Assembly (NCBI RefSeq): GCF_018127745.1
Contig: NZ_CP072333.1
Location: 1,302,001 to 1,366,000 of the forward strand
Source: Porphyromonas sp. oral taxon 275
GTDB lineage: Bacteria; Bacteroidota; Bacteroidia; Bacteroidales; Porphyromonadaceae
Reading direction: 5' to 3'
Length of the DNA: 64,000 nt
Of the stretch, positions 36,108 to 43,969 are shown in pieces. The position numbers and the translations under genes were made by a program. The notes under the pieces were generated by a model. It was not told the DNA's origin. It worked only from the letters and a program-made list of their open reading frames with translations, and made no database searches. Position 1 is the first letter of the stretch. Every line of letters begins with the position of its first letter.

Positions 36108-37166
36108 ATGATCCTCGGCGGCAGCCATCCCTATAGGCAGCGCATGATCAACCTCATGTACCTGGTCTTCATCGCACTTCTGGCGATGAAGGTCTCGCCG
36201 CGGAAGGAGAAGCAGCCCGCCAAGGCCGAGGGACAGCCGAAGGGCACAGTACCACGAGCACAGACGACTGCCCCCAAGGCGAACAGCTCCCCACGCCCCC
36301 AGCTCGAGGCCCTCGTCCTCCCCCCGCAGGGCCCTATCGTCACAGGCGTTCCCACCCGAGCTCGGCTCGTCCTCTCCCTCAGAGACAGTAGCCTACACCC
36401 CGAGCTGCAGCTGGGTACGACAGCTACCCCACTTGACGCTGCGGGCACCCTCAGCCTACCGACCTCCCGTGCAGGACGTATCCAGCTCGCAGGCCAAGTC
36501 CTCGTGACACACTCCAACGGCCGCCGCGAGCAGCTCCCCTGGCACACCGACTACGAGGTACTCGCCCCGCAGCTTAGCCTCTCCCCGACACTGACGCAGG
36601 TCGTCTACGCGGGCATAGACAATCCCCTAGAGCTCGCCGCCGCAGGGCTCAGTACAGAGGCCCTCGTCCTCACAGCCAAGAGCGGCGGGACGCTCCGCTC
36701 ACTGGGAGCAGGACGCTGGAGTGCACGGCCTACACTTGGGGCAGAGGAGCTACGTCTCGCGATCGCCCAGCGGCTTCCCGATGGGGGAGTGCGCCCCCTA
36801 GGCGAGCGCAGCCTCAGGATACGCCCCCTGCCCGACCCGCTTCCCTACCTCCAGCTCGGGGCGCAGCGCTTCCGCGGCGGTCGCATCAGCCGCAGCGCGC
36901 TCCTCTCCTCCGCCCAGGTGCAGGCTGCGCTGGATGACGCGCTCCTCGATGTCCGCTACAGTGTCGAGCGCTTCCAGCTCATCGCCTTCGACGCGCTGGG
37001 CAATGCCCTCCCCGAGGTGAGCAGCGGCAGCCGCTTCAGCGAGCGCCAGCTACAGCTCATCCGCGAGACGCCACGCGGGCGCCGTCTCTACATCAGCGAG
37101 ATCATCGCCCGCGGTCCCGATGGTCTCGACCGACGCCTCCCCTCGCTGGAGCTGATCCTCTACTAA
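36108..37166 (+). CDS. porM: T9SS motor shaft PorM/GldM lacking the first periplasmic domain
   Basis: 352 residues against about 510-520 for known GldM/PorM. The N-terminus is canonical: PYRQRMINLMYLVFIALLAM (residues ~8-27, cytoplasmic tail plus the single span). The usual continuation into the helical D1 domain is absent; instead a ~40-residue Lys/Pro/Ala/Gln linker (VSPRKEKQPAKAEGQPKG...) leads directly into the D2-like region (QLEALVLPPQGPIVTG). D3 (TQVVYAGIDNPLELAAAG) and D4 (FRGGRISRSALLSS, DVRYSVERFQLIAFDALG, SEIIARGPDG) follow and look complete. ATG 36108 is preferred to an upstream in-frame codon inside porL. PorM transmits PorL rotation to the PorK/N ring, so a shorter shaft should alter motor geometry. 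Confidence 0.9.
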   Translation: MILGGSHPYRQRMINLMYLVFIALLAMKVSPRKEKQPAKAEGQPKGTVPRAQTTAPKANSSPRPQLEALVLPPQGPIVTGVPTRARLVLSLRDSSLHPELQLGTTATPLDAAGTLSLPTSRAGRIQLAGQVLVTHSNGRREQLPWHTDYEVLAPQLSLSPTLTQVVYAGIDNPLELAAAGLSTEALVLTAKSGGTLRSLGAGRWSARPTLGAEELRLAIAQRLPDGGVRPLGERSLRIRPLPDPLPYLQLGAQRFRGGRISRSALLSSAQVQAALDDALLDVRYSVERFQLIAFDALGNALPEVSSGSRFSERQLQLIRETPRGRRLYISEIIARGPDGLDRRLPSLELILY

Positions 37167-37183
37167 TAGCCCTCCCCTAGCCT

Positions 37184-38101
37184 ATGAAGTCCCTTATACT
37201 GCTCACGATACTCGCTAGCCTTGCCCCCCTTGGGCTCCCTGCACAGCAGCCGACAGGCCGCAGTCCCGAGCTACGCAAGCAGCGCGCAGCCGAGCCTCAG
37301 CGTACCCTCCCCCCGAGCCTCGGGGCGCAGCAGTCCGCGAGTGCGCGGCCTACCTCAGGCCTTGCCTGGCGCCGAGGGATCTACCGCCAGCTGCAGCTCA
37401 CCGAGCCGGCCAATACGCCCATCTATGCCGAGGGCGAGGACGGGCAGAGCCTCTTCGACCTCATCATCCAGCTTTACCTCGGGGGCAAGATCAAGGTCTA
37501 CACCTACGGCACGGGGCGTGAGCACCTTGACGCCGCCCACGAGCTCGAGCCGCGGGACTTCCTCGAGCGCTTCCGCATCCCCTATACTGAGGCTGCCGCT
37601 GGGGTGACGCCCCGCTACCAAGTGCTCCCTGCAGACCTCCCCACGAGCCAGGTACGCAGCTATTACCTCAAGGAGCAGCACAGCCTCGAGCGCGCCACGA
37701 CCAGCTACCGCCGTGAGGTGGAGCTCCTCTGCCCCATACTGGAGACCGTGGGCGACTACGGGACGGCGCCGATGCCGCTCTTCTGGCTGCGCTACAGCGA
37801 GCTCGCGCCCTACCTCCGCGAGCTCCCCACGGCACTGATGCCTGGGGGCAGCCCCGATGCGGGGACGCTGGAGGACTACTTCACCCTCGGCCTCTACCGT
37901 GGGGAGATCATCCGAGTGGCGCATGACCCGCTCTACCTTGAGCGAGCGAAGAGCCCCGAGGAGCGCGCAGCCCTACGTCAGCGCCTCGAGGACGAACTGC
38001 AGCAGCTACGCAGCCAGCTCTCCGTCCCCGACAGCCTCCGCTACCTCCCGCCCAAGGACAAGGCTGCAAAGGCGGGACGCCGCGAGCCTATCCGTCGCTA
38101 A
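37184..38101 (+). CDS. porN: T9SS ring protein PorN/GldN
   Basis: A 305-residue periplasmic protein with a type I signal peptide (MKSLILLTILASLAPLGLPAQQ). The family marker WRRGIYRQLQLTEPANTPIY (~62-81) and a following DLIIQLYLGGKIKVYTY segment identify GldN/PorN, as does PLFWLRYSELAPYL (~198-211). It binds PorK to build the T9SS ring and contacts the PorM C-terminus. The Arg/Lys-rich C-terminus (KAGRREPIRR) is low complexity. It ends the porK-L-M-N operon; the Crp-family gene begins 43 bp later and may be co-transcribed. Confidence 0.92.
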   Translation: MKSLILLTILASLAPLGLPAQQPTGRSPELRKQRAAEPQRTLPPSLGAQQSASARPTSGLAWRRGIYRQLQLTEPANTPIYAEGEDGQSLFDLIIQLYLGGKIKVYTYGTGREHLDAAHELEPRDFLERFRIPYTEAAAGVTPRYQVLPADLPTSQVRSYYLKEQHSLERATTSYRREVELLCPILETVGDYGTAPMPLFWLRYSELAPYLRELPTALMPGGSPDAGTLEDYFTLGLYRGEIIRVAHDPLYLERAKSPEERAALRQRLEDELQQLRSQLSVPDSLRYLPPKDKAAKAGRREPIRR

Positions 38102-38144
38102 GCGCTCGCCTCAGACTACTCTACCCTAGCAGGCCCCCTTCGCT

Positions 38145-38744
38145 ATGTCCCGCTCCTCCACACTCGACTACGGCAGGCAGCGCCTCGCTGAGCTTTGCCC
38201 TAGCCTTCCATCCGACCTCATCGAGGAGCTGACGCTGGGTTGGCGCGTCTTTAGCTTCGGTCGGCGCGAGGAGCTGGCGCCTGCGGGGCGCATCCATCGG
38301 GAGGCCTTCCTGATCGTGGAGGGACTGGTACGCGCTTATTACCCCACACCCGAGGAGGACATCACGATCAACTTCATCCCCGAGGGAGACTTCGCTACGC
38401 ACTACACCTCCCTCGAGGCGCCACGCCCCTCGCACTTCAGCTTCCAGGCTCTAGAGCCCGGCCTAGCCATCGCCTTCTCCTACGAGTACGTCCATCAGCT
38501 CTGCCAGCGCCGCCCCGAGACCGAGCGACTGCTACGCCTCCTCCTGGAGCGGGAGTACTCCCGCCTCATGACCCATACCGAGTGCCTACTGCAGCGCCAT
38601 GCCGAGGATCGCTACCGCATCTTCCTCGAGAGCCACGGGCAGCTACTCAGCCGCATCTCTGTCGCAGATCTCTCGAGCTACCTCGGCGTGAGCCGGCAGA
38701 ACCTCACCCTCATCCGCAAGCGGCTCCTCGGGAGGAAGCCCTGA
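38145..38744 (+). CDS. Crp/Fnr-family transcription regulator
   Basis: A 199-residue protein. A cyclic-nucleotide-binding-like beta-roll spans ~25-115 (REAFLIVEGLVRAYY, INFIPEGDFATHY), followed by a dimer helix and a short C-terminal winged helix with recognition segment ISVADLSSYLGVSRQNLTLI (~172-191). No FeS-ligand Cys cluster as in Fnr is seen, so the effector (nucleotide, haem or none) is open. A 16-bp operator-like inverted repeat of Crp geometry lies ~120 bp downstream, in front of the hydrolase/oxidoreductase pair, making that operon a likely target. Confidence 0.87.
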   Translation: MSRSSTLDYGRQRLAELCPSLPSDLIEELTLGWRVFSFGRREELAPAGRIHREAFLIVEGLVRAYYPTPEEDITINFIPEGDFATHYTSLEAPRPSHFSFQALEPGLAIAFSYEYVHQLCQRRPETERLLRLLLEREYSRLMTHTECLLQRHAEDRYRIFLESHGQLLSRISVADLSSYLGVSRQNLTLIRKRLLGRKP

Positions 38745-38862
38745 GCTTCGCCTCGCCCCAGCTCCCCCCACTAGGCGCACCTACAGCATACGGAGCCGAG
38801 GGGCTCCCCATCCCTTACCCTACAGCCTACCCCTAGCACTCGCAGGGACTCACCATCGAGCT

Positions 38863-38878
38863 TGACAAATATCTGTCA
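38863..38878 (+). promoter_or_regulatory. Crp-type operator upstream of the hydrolase operon
   Basis: TGACA-AATATC-TGTCA is a 5-6-5 inverted repeat (14 of 16 positions symmetric), the same geometry as TGTGA-N6-TCACA of Crp. Its centre (38870.5) lies about 41 bp upstream of the expected transcription start, the position of class II activator sites. The promoter lacks a visible -33 element, as expected if an activator is required. Confidence 0.65.
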
Positions 38879-38900
38879 GGTGCGGAGCAAAGGCTTACCC

Positions 38901-38908
38901 TACCTTTG
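38901..38908 (+). promoter_or_regulatory. -7 box of the hydrolase/oxidoreductase operon
   Basis: TACCTTTG fits TAnnTTTG. The expected start is near 38912 and the ATG at 38927, giving a very short leader. In-frame codons before 38927 fall within the -7 box and were excluded. Confidence 0.7.
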
Positions 38909-38926
38909 CACCAGCTAAACAAGATA

Positions 38927-39793
38927 ATGACAGAGACAATGACAAGCTACAAAGCGGCCCCCATAGAGCGCATCGCCGTACAAGGTCAGGCCATCGCCTA
39001 TAAGCGCGTGGGCAAGCCAGGGGCAAGCCCCATCCTCTTCCTCAATCACCTCGCCGCCAACCTCGACGGCTGTGATCCCTTGATCATCGACACGCTAGCC
39101 CAGCACTTCGAGGTGTACTGCTTCGACTACCCAGGGATCGGCCGCTCCGAGGGCAAGGCTCCGCTGAGCATCGAGGCTATGGCAAGCGCTACAATCGGCT
39201 TCGTACGGGCACTGGGCCTCGAGCACATCCACCTCCTCGGGCTCTCGCTCGGGGGCTTCGTAGCCCAGGCCATACTGCAGGAGGCACCGACGCTCGTCGA
39301 GAGCGTCATCCTCGCAGGGACAGGCCCTGCGGGAGACCGAGGCATCGCCCGTGTCCCGAGGATCACCTTCTACGACATGCTCCGTGGTGCCCTGACGGCA
39401 AGCGACGTGCGCCTCTACCTCTTCTTCCCGCAGACCAGCGCAGCTAGAGCTCGGGGCAAGGACTTCATCCAGCGCAGCAAGAGTAGCCAGGACAAGCCCA
39501 CCACGCTCCCTTCCTTCCTCAGGCAGCTCCGCGCAGTCGTCGCCTGGGCCAAGGCTCCCCAGCAGGACTTCGCAGGCACACAGCATCGGGTATGGGTCGT
39601 CAATGGCGACAAGGATCGTATGGTGCCGACCCAGGGCAGCTATGCTCTAGCCGAGCGCCTCCCCAATGCCACACTCACCATCTATAAGGGTGCGGGGCAT
39701 GGCGCCATCTTCCAGGAGGCCGAGCTCTTCACCCAGCAGGCCATCGCCTTCTACAAGGCCAACGACCCCCTCTACAGCAGTAATAAGGACTAA
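38927..39793 (+). CDS. Alpha/beta-fold hydrolase
   Basis: A 288-residue cytosolic hydrolase without signal peptide. The nucleophile elbow is GLSLGG with Ser107; the oxyanion region is FLNHLAANLDG; a conserved DYPGIGRSEG loop follows strand 4; the acid is in VVNGDKDRMVP and the catalytic His in KGAGHGAIFQ. This arrangement fits the haloperoxidase/epoxide-hydrolase-like branch; the substrate is unknown. It is the first gene of a two-gene operon with an MDR oxidoreductase 16 bp downstream, behind a Crp-type operator, which suggests response to a stress or small-molecule signal. Confidence 0.88.
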   Translation: MTETMTSYKAAPIERIAVQGQAIAYKRVGKPGASPILFLNHLAANLDGCDPLIIDTLAQHFEVYCFDYPGIGRSEGKAPLSIEAMASATIGFVRALGLEHIHLLGLSLGGFVAQAILQEAPTLVESVILAGTGPAGDRGIARVPRITFYDMLRGALTASDVRLYLFFPQTSAARARGKDFIQRSKSSQDKPTTLPSFLRQLRAVVAWAKAPQQDFAGTQHRVWVVNGDKDRMVPTQGSYALAERLPNATLTIYKGAGHGAIFQEAELFTQQAIAFYKANDPLYSSNKD

Positions 39794-39809
39794 GAACGAC
39801 AGCAGCACA

Positions 39810-40814
39810 ATGAAAGCATTACAGATAGCACGCTACAGCAAGACCGACCTCAGCGTACAGCTCACCGAGCTCGAGCGCCCACAGCTAGCGCCCCGCGAGG
39901 TACTCATCCAGGTGAAGGCCGCAGGGGTCAATCCCCTAGACAACATGGTCACGCGGGGCGAGGTCAAGCTCATCGTCCCCTACCAGCTCCCCCTGACGAT
40001 GGGACACGAGTGCTCGGGGGTCATCGCCGAGGTAGGCGCAGAGGTCTCGGACTTCGCGCCAGGCGATCGGGTCTTCACGCGCCTGCCCAATAAGCGCCCT
40101 GGCACCTTCGCCGAATACGTAGCCGTCGAGGCCAGCGCCGTGGCGCTGATGCCCCAGACGCTGGACTTCGTAGAGGCTGCCAGCATCCCGCTGACGGCAC
40201 TCACGGCCTATCAGGCTCTAGAGCTCCTGGGGGCCAAGGCCAGCGAGAGCATCTTCATCTCCGGTGGCTCGGGCGGACTCGGTGCTATGGCCATCCCTCT
40301 AGCGAAGGCACGCGGGCTCATCGTCTACACCAACGGCAACGCCGCCAGCCACGAGCGCGTGCTGGGGCTAGGAGCTGATCGCTACCTCGACTACAAGAGC
40401 GAGGACTACCTCAAGGAGCTCCCTCAGGTAGACTACGTACTGGACAGCGTCGGGGGTAAGGAGCTAAGCCGAGAGATGAAGCTCCTCAAGGCAGGGGGCA
40501 AGATCGTCTCGCTCAAGGGACTCCCCAACGGTCGCTTCGCTCGGCGCTTTGGCCTGCCGCTGTGGAAGCAATGGCTCTTCTCGCTCGTGGCCAGAGGGCT
40601 GGAGCGTGAGGCCAAGGCACAGGGCGCTACCTACGAGTTCCTCTTCGTCGAGAGTAACGGCAAGCAGCTGCATGCTATCGCCCAGCTCATCGAGCAGCAG
40701 GGCATACGCCCGTCCGTCGACAAAGTATACCCCTTCACCGAGGCAAATGCGGCTCTAGCTAAGGTAGCAGCAGGCGGAGCCGCTGGCAAAATCGTCCTAC
40801 AGGTCGGGCAGTAG
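39810..40814 (+). CDS. Zinc-independent MDR oxidoreductase (quinone-reductase-like)
   Basis: A 334-residue NAD(P)H-dependent oxidoreductase of the medium-chain family. The N-terminal GroES-like half contains GVNPLDNMVTRGEV and GHECSGVIAEVG; the Rossmann half carries ISGGSGGLGAMAIPLAKARG as nucleotide loop. The Cys cluster binding structural zinc in alcohol dehydrogenases is absent, fitting the QOR/enoyl-reductase branch. ATG 39810 was chosen as it directly begins the MKALQIARYS family opening; upstream in-frame codons overlap the hydrolase gene. It likely reduces quinones or activated alkenes together with the preceding hydrolase's pathway, which is inference. Terminator follows. Confidence 0.88.
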   Translation: MKALQIARYSKTDLSVQLTELERPQLAPREVLIQVKAAGVNPLDNMVTRGEVKLIVPYQLPLTMGHECSGVIAEVGAEVSDFAPGDRVFTRLPNKRPGTFAEYVAVEASAVALMPQTLDFVEAASIPLTALTAYQALELLGAKASESIFISGGSGGLGAMAIPLAKARGLIVYTNGNAASHERVLGLGADRYLDYKSEDYLKELPQVDYVLDSVGGKELSREMKLLKAGGKIVSLKGLPNGRFARRFGLPLWKQWLFSLVARGLEREAKAQGATYEFLFVESNGKQLHAIAQLIEQQGIRPSVDKVYPFTEANAALAKVAAGGAAGKIVLQVGQ

Positions 40815-40839
40815 CCCGCCCCCAGCTCCTAAACAAAAT

Positions 40840-40892
40840 AAGGCCCTCACCCCACAGACTCCAACCAGGGAGCGCTGTGGGGCGAGGGCCTT
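40840..40892. terminator. Hairpin between convergent genes
   Basis: AAGGCCCTCACCCCACAG (40840-40857) pairs with CTGTGGGGCGAGGGCCTT (40875-40892) with one mismatch, flanked by A-rich and T-containing sequence. It can serve the oxidoreductase gene (+) and smpB (-). Confidence 0.75.
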
Positions 40893-40984
40893 TGATGTAT
40901 CGTTGGCAAAGAGTGCCGACGCTATGGGAGGGGTGCTGCCGAGCGAGGTACAGCGGCAACGGCGCTAGAGTCTAGGCGGCTGCA

Positions 40985-41452
40985 CTAGCGTTTCATGGCG
41001 CGGTCCATCTCGCGGCGGTCGTCCTTCTCTCGCAGCGAGGCGCGCTTGTCGTAGAGCTTCTTCCCGCGGGCGGGAGCGATGACGACCTTCGCCAGGCCTC
41101 GCTCGTTGATGAAGATCTTCGTAGCGATGATGGTGACGCCAGGCGTCTGGGCGTAGTCGGCGAGCTTGCGCAGCTCCTTCTTGTTGAGCAGCAGCTTACG
41201 GTCGCGCCGCGCCGCATGGTTGTTGTACGAGCCGTAGAAGTACTCGCTGATATTCGCATTGTGCAGCCAGAGCTCGCCGCCATGGAAGTGGCAGAAGGAG
41301 TCCACGAGGCTGGCCTTACCGAGGCGTAGCGACTTGATCTCCGTCCCCACGAGGACGATGCCCGCCGTGTAGAGGTCGAGCAGCTCGTAGTCGAAGGTGG
41401 CGCGCTTATTCTGTATCTGCACGCTGCGTGGTGCTTTGGGTTTCGTTGCCAT
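40985..41452 (-). CDS. smpB: SsrA-binding protein
   Basis: A 155-residue RNA-binding protein that accompanies tmRNA to stalled ribosomes in trans-translation. Family marks are [49 protein letters not shown] and a basic C-terminal tail [20 protein letters not shown] that reaches into the mRNA channel. Length is standard. It is the last gene of tgt-lptG-smpB, 15 bp after the permease gene. The tmRNA gene itself was not found in this window. Confidence 0.95.
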   Translation of the reverse strand: MATKPKAPRSVQIQNKRATFDYELLDLYTAGIVLVGTEIKSLRLGKASLVDSFCHFHGGELWLHNANISEYFYGSYNNHAARRDRKLLLNKKELRKLADYAQTPGVTIIATKIFINERGLAKVVIAPARGKKLYDKRASLREKDDRREMDRAMKR

Positions 41453-41467
41453 AGGGGTAGAGGGTCG

Positions 41468-42658
41468 TTACTGTGGAGCCTTGCGCCAGAGGGAGAAGGA
41501 GATGAAGACGAAGAGGATGTTGGGGAGCCAAGCCGCCAGCCAGGGCGCCATGATGCCCACGGTGGCGAACTGCCCCGTCAGCGTCGTCAAGAGGATGTAG
41601 CCGAAGCAGAGTGCGAAGCCGATGACGAGGTTGATCCCGAGGCCGTTCTTCATCTTCTTGGCCGAGAGGACGGCGCCGATGAAGGTGAGGATGAAGGCTG
41701 AGAAGATAGCCGCATAGCGCTTGTGCAGCTCGAGCTCGAAGATGCGCGTATTGCTCGCCCCGCGCTCACGCTGGCGCTCCACATAGCGCGAGATCTGGTC
41801 GTTGCGCATCTTCAGCGCATCCTTATCGTTGACGAGGAAGTCCGTGGGGCGTATCCTGAGGTTGGTATCGAGGTCGTAGCCCACGGTGTCGATGGCCTTC
41901 AGCCCTGGGAAGCGGCGGATGTGGAAGGAGGACATGTGCCAGCTGTCCCCACCCGAGTAGGAGGCCTCCTCGGCCGTGAGGCGGGAGACGAGCTTCTGCC
42001 CCTTGAACTCGTCGACGGCTAGCGAATAGGCCACCTGGCTCTGGCTCTCGTAGCTATTGATATAGAGGTAGACGTCCTTGTCGATGGCGATCTGGATGTT
42101 GCTCGTGTATTTGGCGGAGCGGCTCTTGATATACTCCTGCTCGAAGGCCAGACGCACCTCATTGCCCGAGGGGATGATGAAGCCATTGAGTACATAGGTC
42201 GCAAGCGCGATCACCGCAGCCGAGACCATGTAGGGTCTGAGCAGGCGGCGGAAGCTCATTCCACTAGCTAGCATCGCCACGATCTCCGTATTGGCCGCCA
42301 TGTTGGAGGTAAAGAAGATGACGGAGATGAAGACGAAGAGGGGACTGAACATATTCGCATAGAAGGGAATGAAGTTCAGGTAGTAGTGGAAGACGATCTT
42401 GTAGAGCGGCACCTCGGGCTTGAGGAAGTCCGAGATCTTCTCATTGACGTCGAAGACCACCGCGATCGATAGGATGAGTGCGATGGAGAGGATATAGGTG
42501 GAGAGGAAGGTACGGATGAGGTAGCGGTCCGTGCGGCCGAGCCAGGGGCGGTATGCCTTCTTGGGCGCGGCGGGCTGAGCCTGCTCAGCGGCGGGCTCGG
42601 TGCTGTCGCTGGGCTGGAGAGTGTGCTGCTCCTCGGGGACTTCGTCGTGGGGCTTCAT
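41468..42658 (-). CDS. LptF/LptG-family permease (YjgP/YjgQ)
   Basis: A 396-residue inner-membrane permease that with LptB drives lipopolysaccharide from the inner membrane to the Lpt bridge. A ~45-residue low-complexity cytoplasmic leader (Glu/Pro/Ala-rich) precedes TM1 (YILSIALILSIAVVF). TM2-3 follow at ~95-165, then a periplasmic jellyroll-like domain (~170-300) and three C-terminal spans (~310-390, including YAAIFSAFILTFIGAVLSAKK). LptF and LptG cannot be told apart here. It lies between tgt and smpB in one operon, with short gaps of 34 and 15 bp. Confidence 0.88.
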   Translation of the reverse strand: MKPHDEVPEEQHTLQPSDSTEPAAEQAQPAAPKKAYRPWLGRTDRYLIRTFLSTYILSIALILSIAVVFDVNEKISDFLKPEVPLYKIVFHYYLNFIPFYANMFSPLFVFISVIFFTSNMAANTEIVAMLASGMSFRRLLRPYMVSAAVIALATYVLNGFIIPSGNEVRLAFEQEYIKSRSAKYTSNIQIAIDKDVYLYINSYESQSQVAYSLAVDEFKGQKLVSRLTAEEASYSGGDSWHMSSFHIRRFPGLKAIDTVGYDLDTNLRIRPTDFLVNDKDALKMRNDQISRYVERQRERGASNTRIFELELHKRYAAIFSAFILTFIGAVLSAKKMKNGLGINLVIGFALCFGYILLTTLTGQFATVGIMAPWLAAWLPNILFVFISFSLWRKAPQ

Positions 42659-42692
42659 CGTGGGGATTGAGCTAGCAGGGAGCCTTCCGCCC

Positions 42693-43826
42693 CTAGAGGC
42701 GGTGGTTCATCTGGCGTACCATCTGCTCCTTCCAGGGGAGGAAGTCCCCCTCGAGGATATGACGGCGCGCCTCACGCACGAGGCGGAGGTAGAAGGCGAG
42801 GTTGTGGATCGAGGCGATCTGCAGCCCGAGGATCTCGTCGGCACGGATCAGGTGGTGCAGATAGGCCAGACTGTACTGGCTGTCTACGAAGGACCAGCCC
42901 TCCTCGTCGATGGGGGAGAACTCACGTGCCCACTTAGCATTGCGGATGTTGATCGTGCCGCGACTGGTGAAGAGCTGCCCGTTGCGCCCGTTGCGCGTGG
43001 GCATGATGCAGTCGAACATGTCTACCCCGCGGGCGATGTTCTCCAGCAGGTTAATCGGCGTCCCCACGCCCATCAGGTAGCGGGGCCGATCCTTGGGGAG
43101 GATGCTATTGGTCAGCTCGACCATCTCGTACATCTTCTCCGTGGGCTCGCCGACAGCGAGCCCGCCGATGGCGTTCCCCTCAGCTCCGAGGCTAGCGACG
43201 AACTCTGCCGCCCGCGTGCGTAGCTCGGGGTAGACGCAGCCCTGCACGATGGGGAAGAGGCTCTGGTGGTAGCCATAGAGCGGGTCGGTCTCCTCGACTC
43301 GCTGCACGCAGCGCCGTAGCCAGCGCTCGGTGAGATCCAGCGACTGACGCGCGTAGCGGTAGTCGGCGTCCCCGGGGCAGCACTCGTCGAAGGCCATGAT
43401 GATGTCCGCCCCGATGACGCGCTCGATGTCCATCACTCGCTCGGGGGTGAAGAGGTGGCGCGATCCGTCGATATGCGAGCGGAAGGTCACCCCCTCCTCC
43501 GTGATCTTGCGCCGATGCGCGAGGCTGAAGACCTGATAGCCTCCGCTGTCGGTGAGGATGGAGCCTGACCAGCTGTTGAACTTATGCAGTCCGCCAGCCT
43601 CACGCAGCGTCTCCAGCCCGGGACGCAGGTAGAGGTGATAGGTATTCCCTAGGATGATCTGTGCCTGTATGTCCTCGCGAAGCTCCGTCATGTGGACGGC
43701 CTTCACAGAGCCGACGGTGCCGACGGGCATGAAGATAGGCGTAAGGATCTCTCCGTGGTCTGTCTCGATGCGGCCAGCTCGTGCTGAGGTCTGGGCGCAG
43801 GTCTTATGTAGTTCGAATTTGAGCAT
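42693..43826 (-). CDS. tgt: Queuine/preQ1 tRNA-guanine transglycosylase, zinc cysteines absent
   Basis: 377 residues; exchanges G34 in GUN-anticodon tRNAs for preQ1 in queuosine synthesis. The catalytic framework is intact: PIFMPVGTVGSVKAV, ILTDSGGYQVFSL (general-base Asp), IIMAFDECCPGD, GGLAVGEP and the nucleophile region DMFDCIMPTRNGRNGQLF. In E. coli-type enzymes this is followed by C-x-C-x2-C with a distant His that hold zinc; here the aligned stretch reads SPIDEEGWSFVDSQYSLAYLHH with no Cys. ATG 43826 (MLKFELHKT) was preferred over one six codons upstream because it fits the family start. It heads the tgt-permease-smpB operon behind a TATCTTTG promoter and a 5'-terminal hairpin. Confidence 0.92.
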   Translation of the reverse strand: MLKFELHKTCAQTSARAGRIETDHGEILTPIFMPVGTVGSVKAVHMTELREDIQAQIILGNTYHLYLRPGLETLREAGGLHKFNSWSGSILTDSGGYQVFSLAHRRKITEEGVTFRSHIDGSRHLFTPERVMDIERVIGADIIMAFDECCPGDADYRYARQSLDLTERWLRRCVQRVEETDPLYGYHQSLFPIVQGCVYPELRTRAAEFVASLGAEGNAIGGLAVGEPTEKMYEMVELTNSILPKDRPRYLMGVGTPINLLENIARGVDMFDCIMPTRNGRNGQLFTSRGTINIRNAKWAREFSPIDEEGWSFVDSQYSLAYLHHLIRADEILGLQIASIHNLAFYLRLVREARRHILEGDFLPWKEQMVRQMNHRL

Positions 43827-43837
43827 ATGGATAGCCT

Positions 43838-43894
43838 CTAGCATCCCTCTAAGGCGGCACTAAGGGCGCTATGATGCTAGGATGTACAAAGATA
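43838..43894 (-). promoter_or_regulatory. tgt promoter and 5'-leader hairpin
   Basis: The minus strand carries TATCTTTG at 43887-43894. Immediately after the expected start, CTAGCATC (43873-43880) can pair with GATGCTAG (43838-43845), with CCCT/AGGG inside, forming a hairpin at the very 5' end of the tgt mRNA. It does not show the preQ1 riboswitch pattern. Confidence 0.55.
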
Positions 43895-43969
43895 CGAAGA
43901 TATGCGCAAAGCCCCTCGCCGCCGAGGCAGCGAGAGGCTTCGTGTCTTGTCTCGTGAGGGGAGGAAGGG

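Noticed and set aside
36108..36300. Frameshift or pseudogene explaining the short PorM
   Set aside because: The reading frame is continuous from the membrane anchor into D2, and no D1-like sequence is found in other frames nearby, so an in-frame domain loss is the simpler reading.
38792..38807. Terminator after the Crp-family gene
   Set aside because: GGAGCC/GGCTCC makes only a 6-bp stem without a T tract; too weak to call.
43827..43894. preQ1 riboswitch in front of tgt
   Set aside because: The leader forms a simple hairpin and lacks the A-rich tail and loop pattern of known preQ1 classes.
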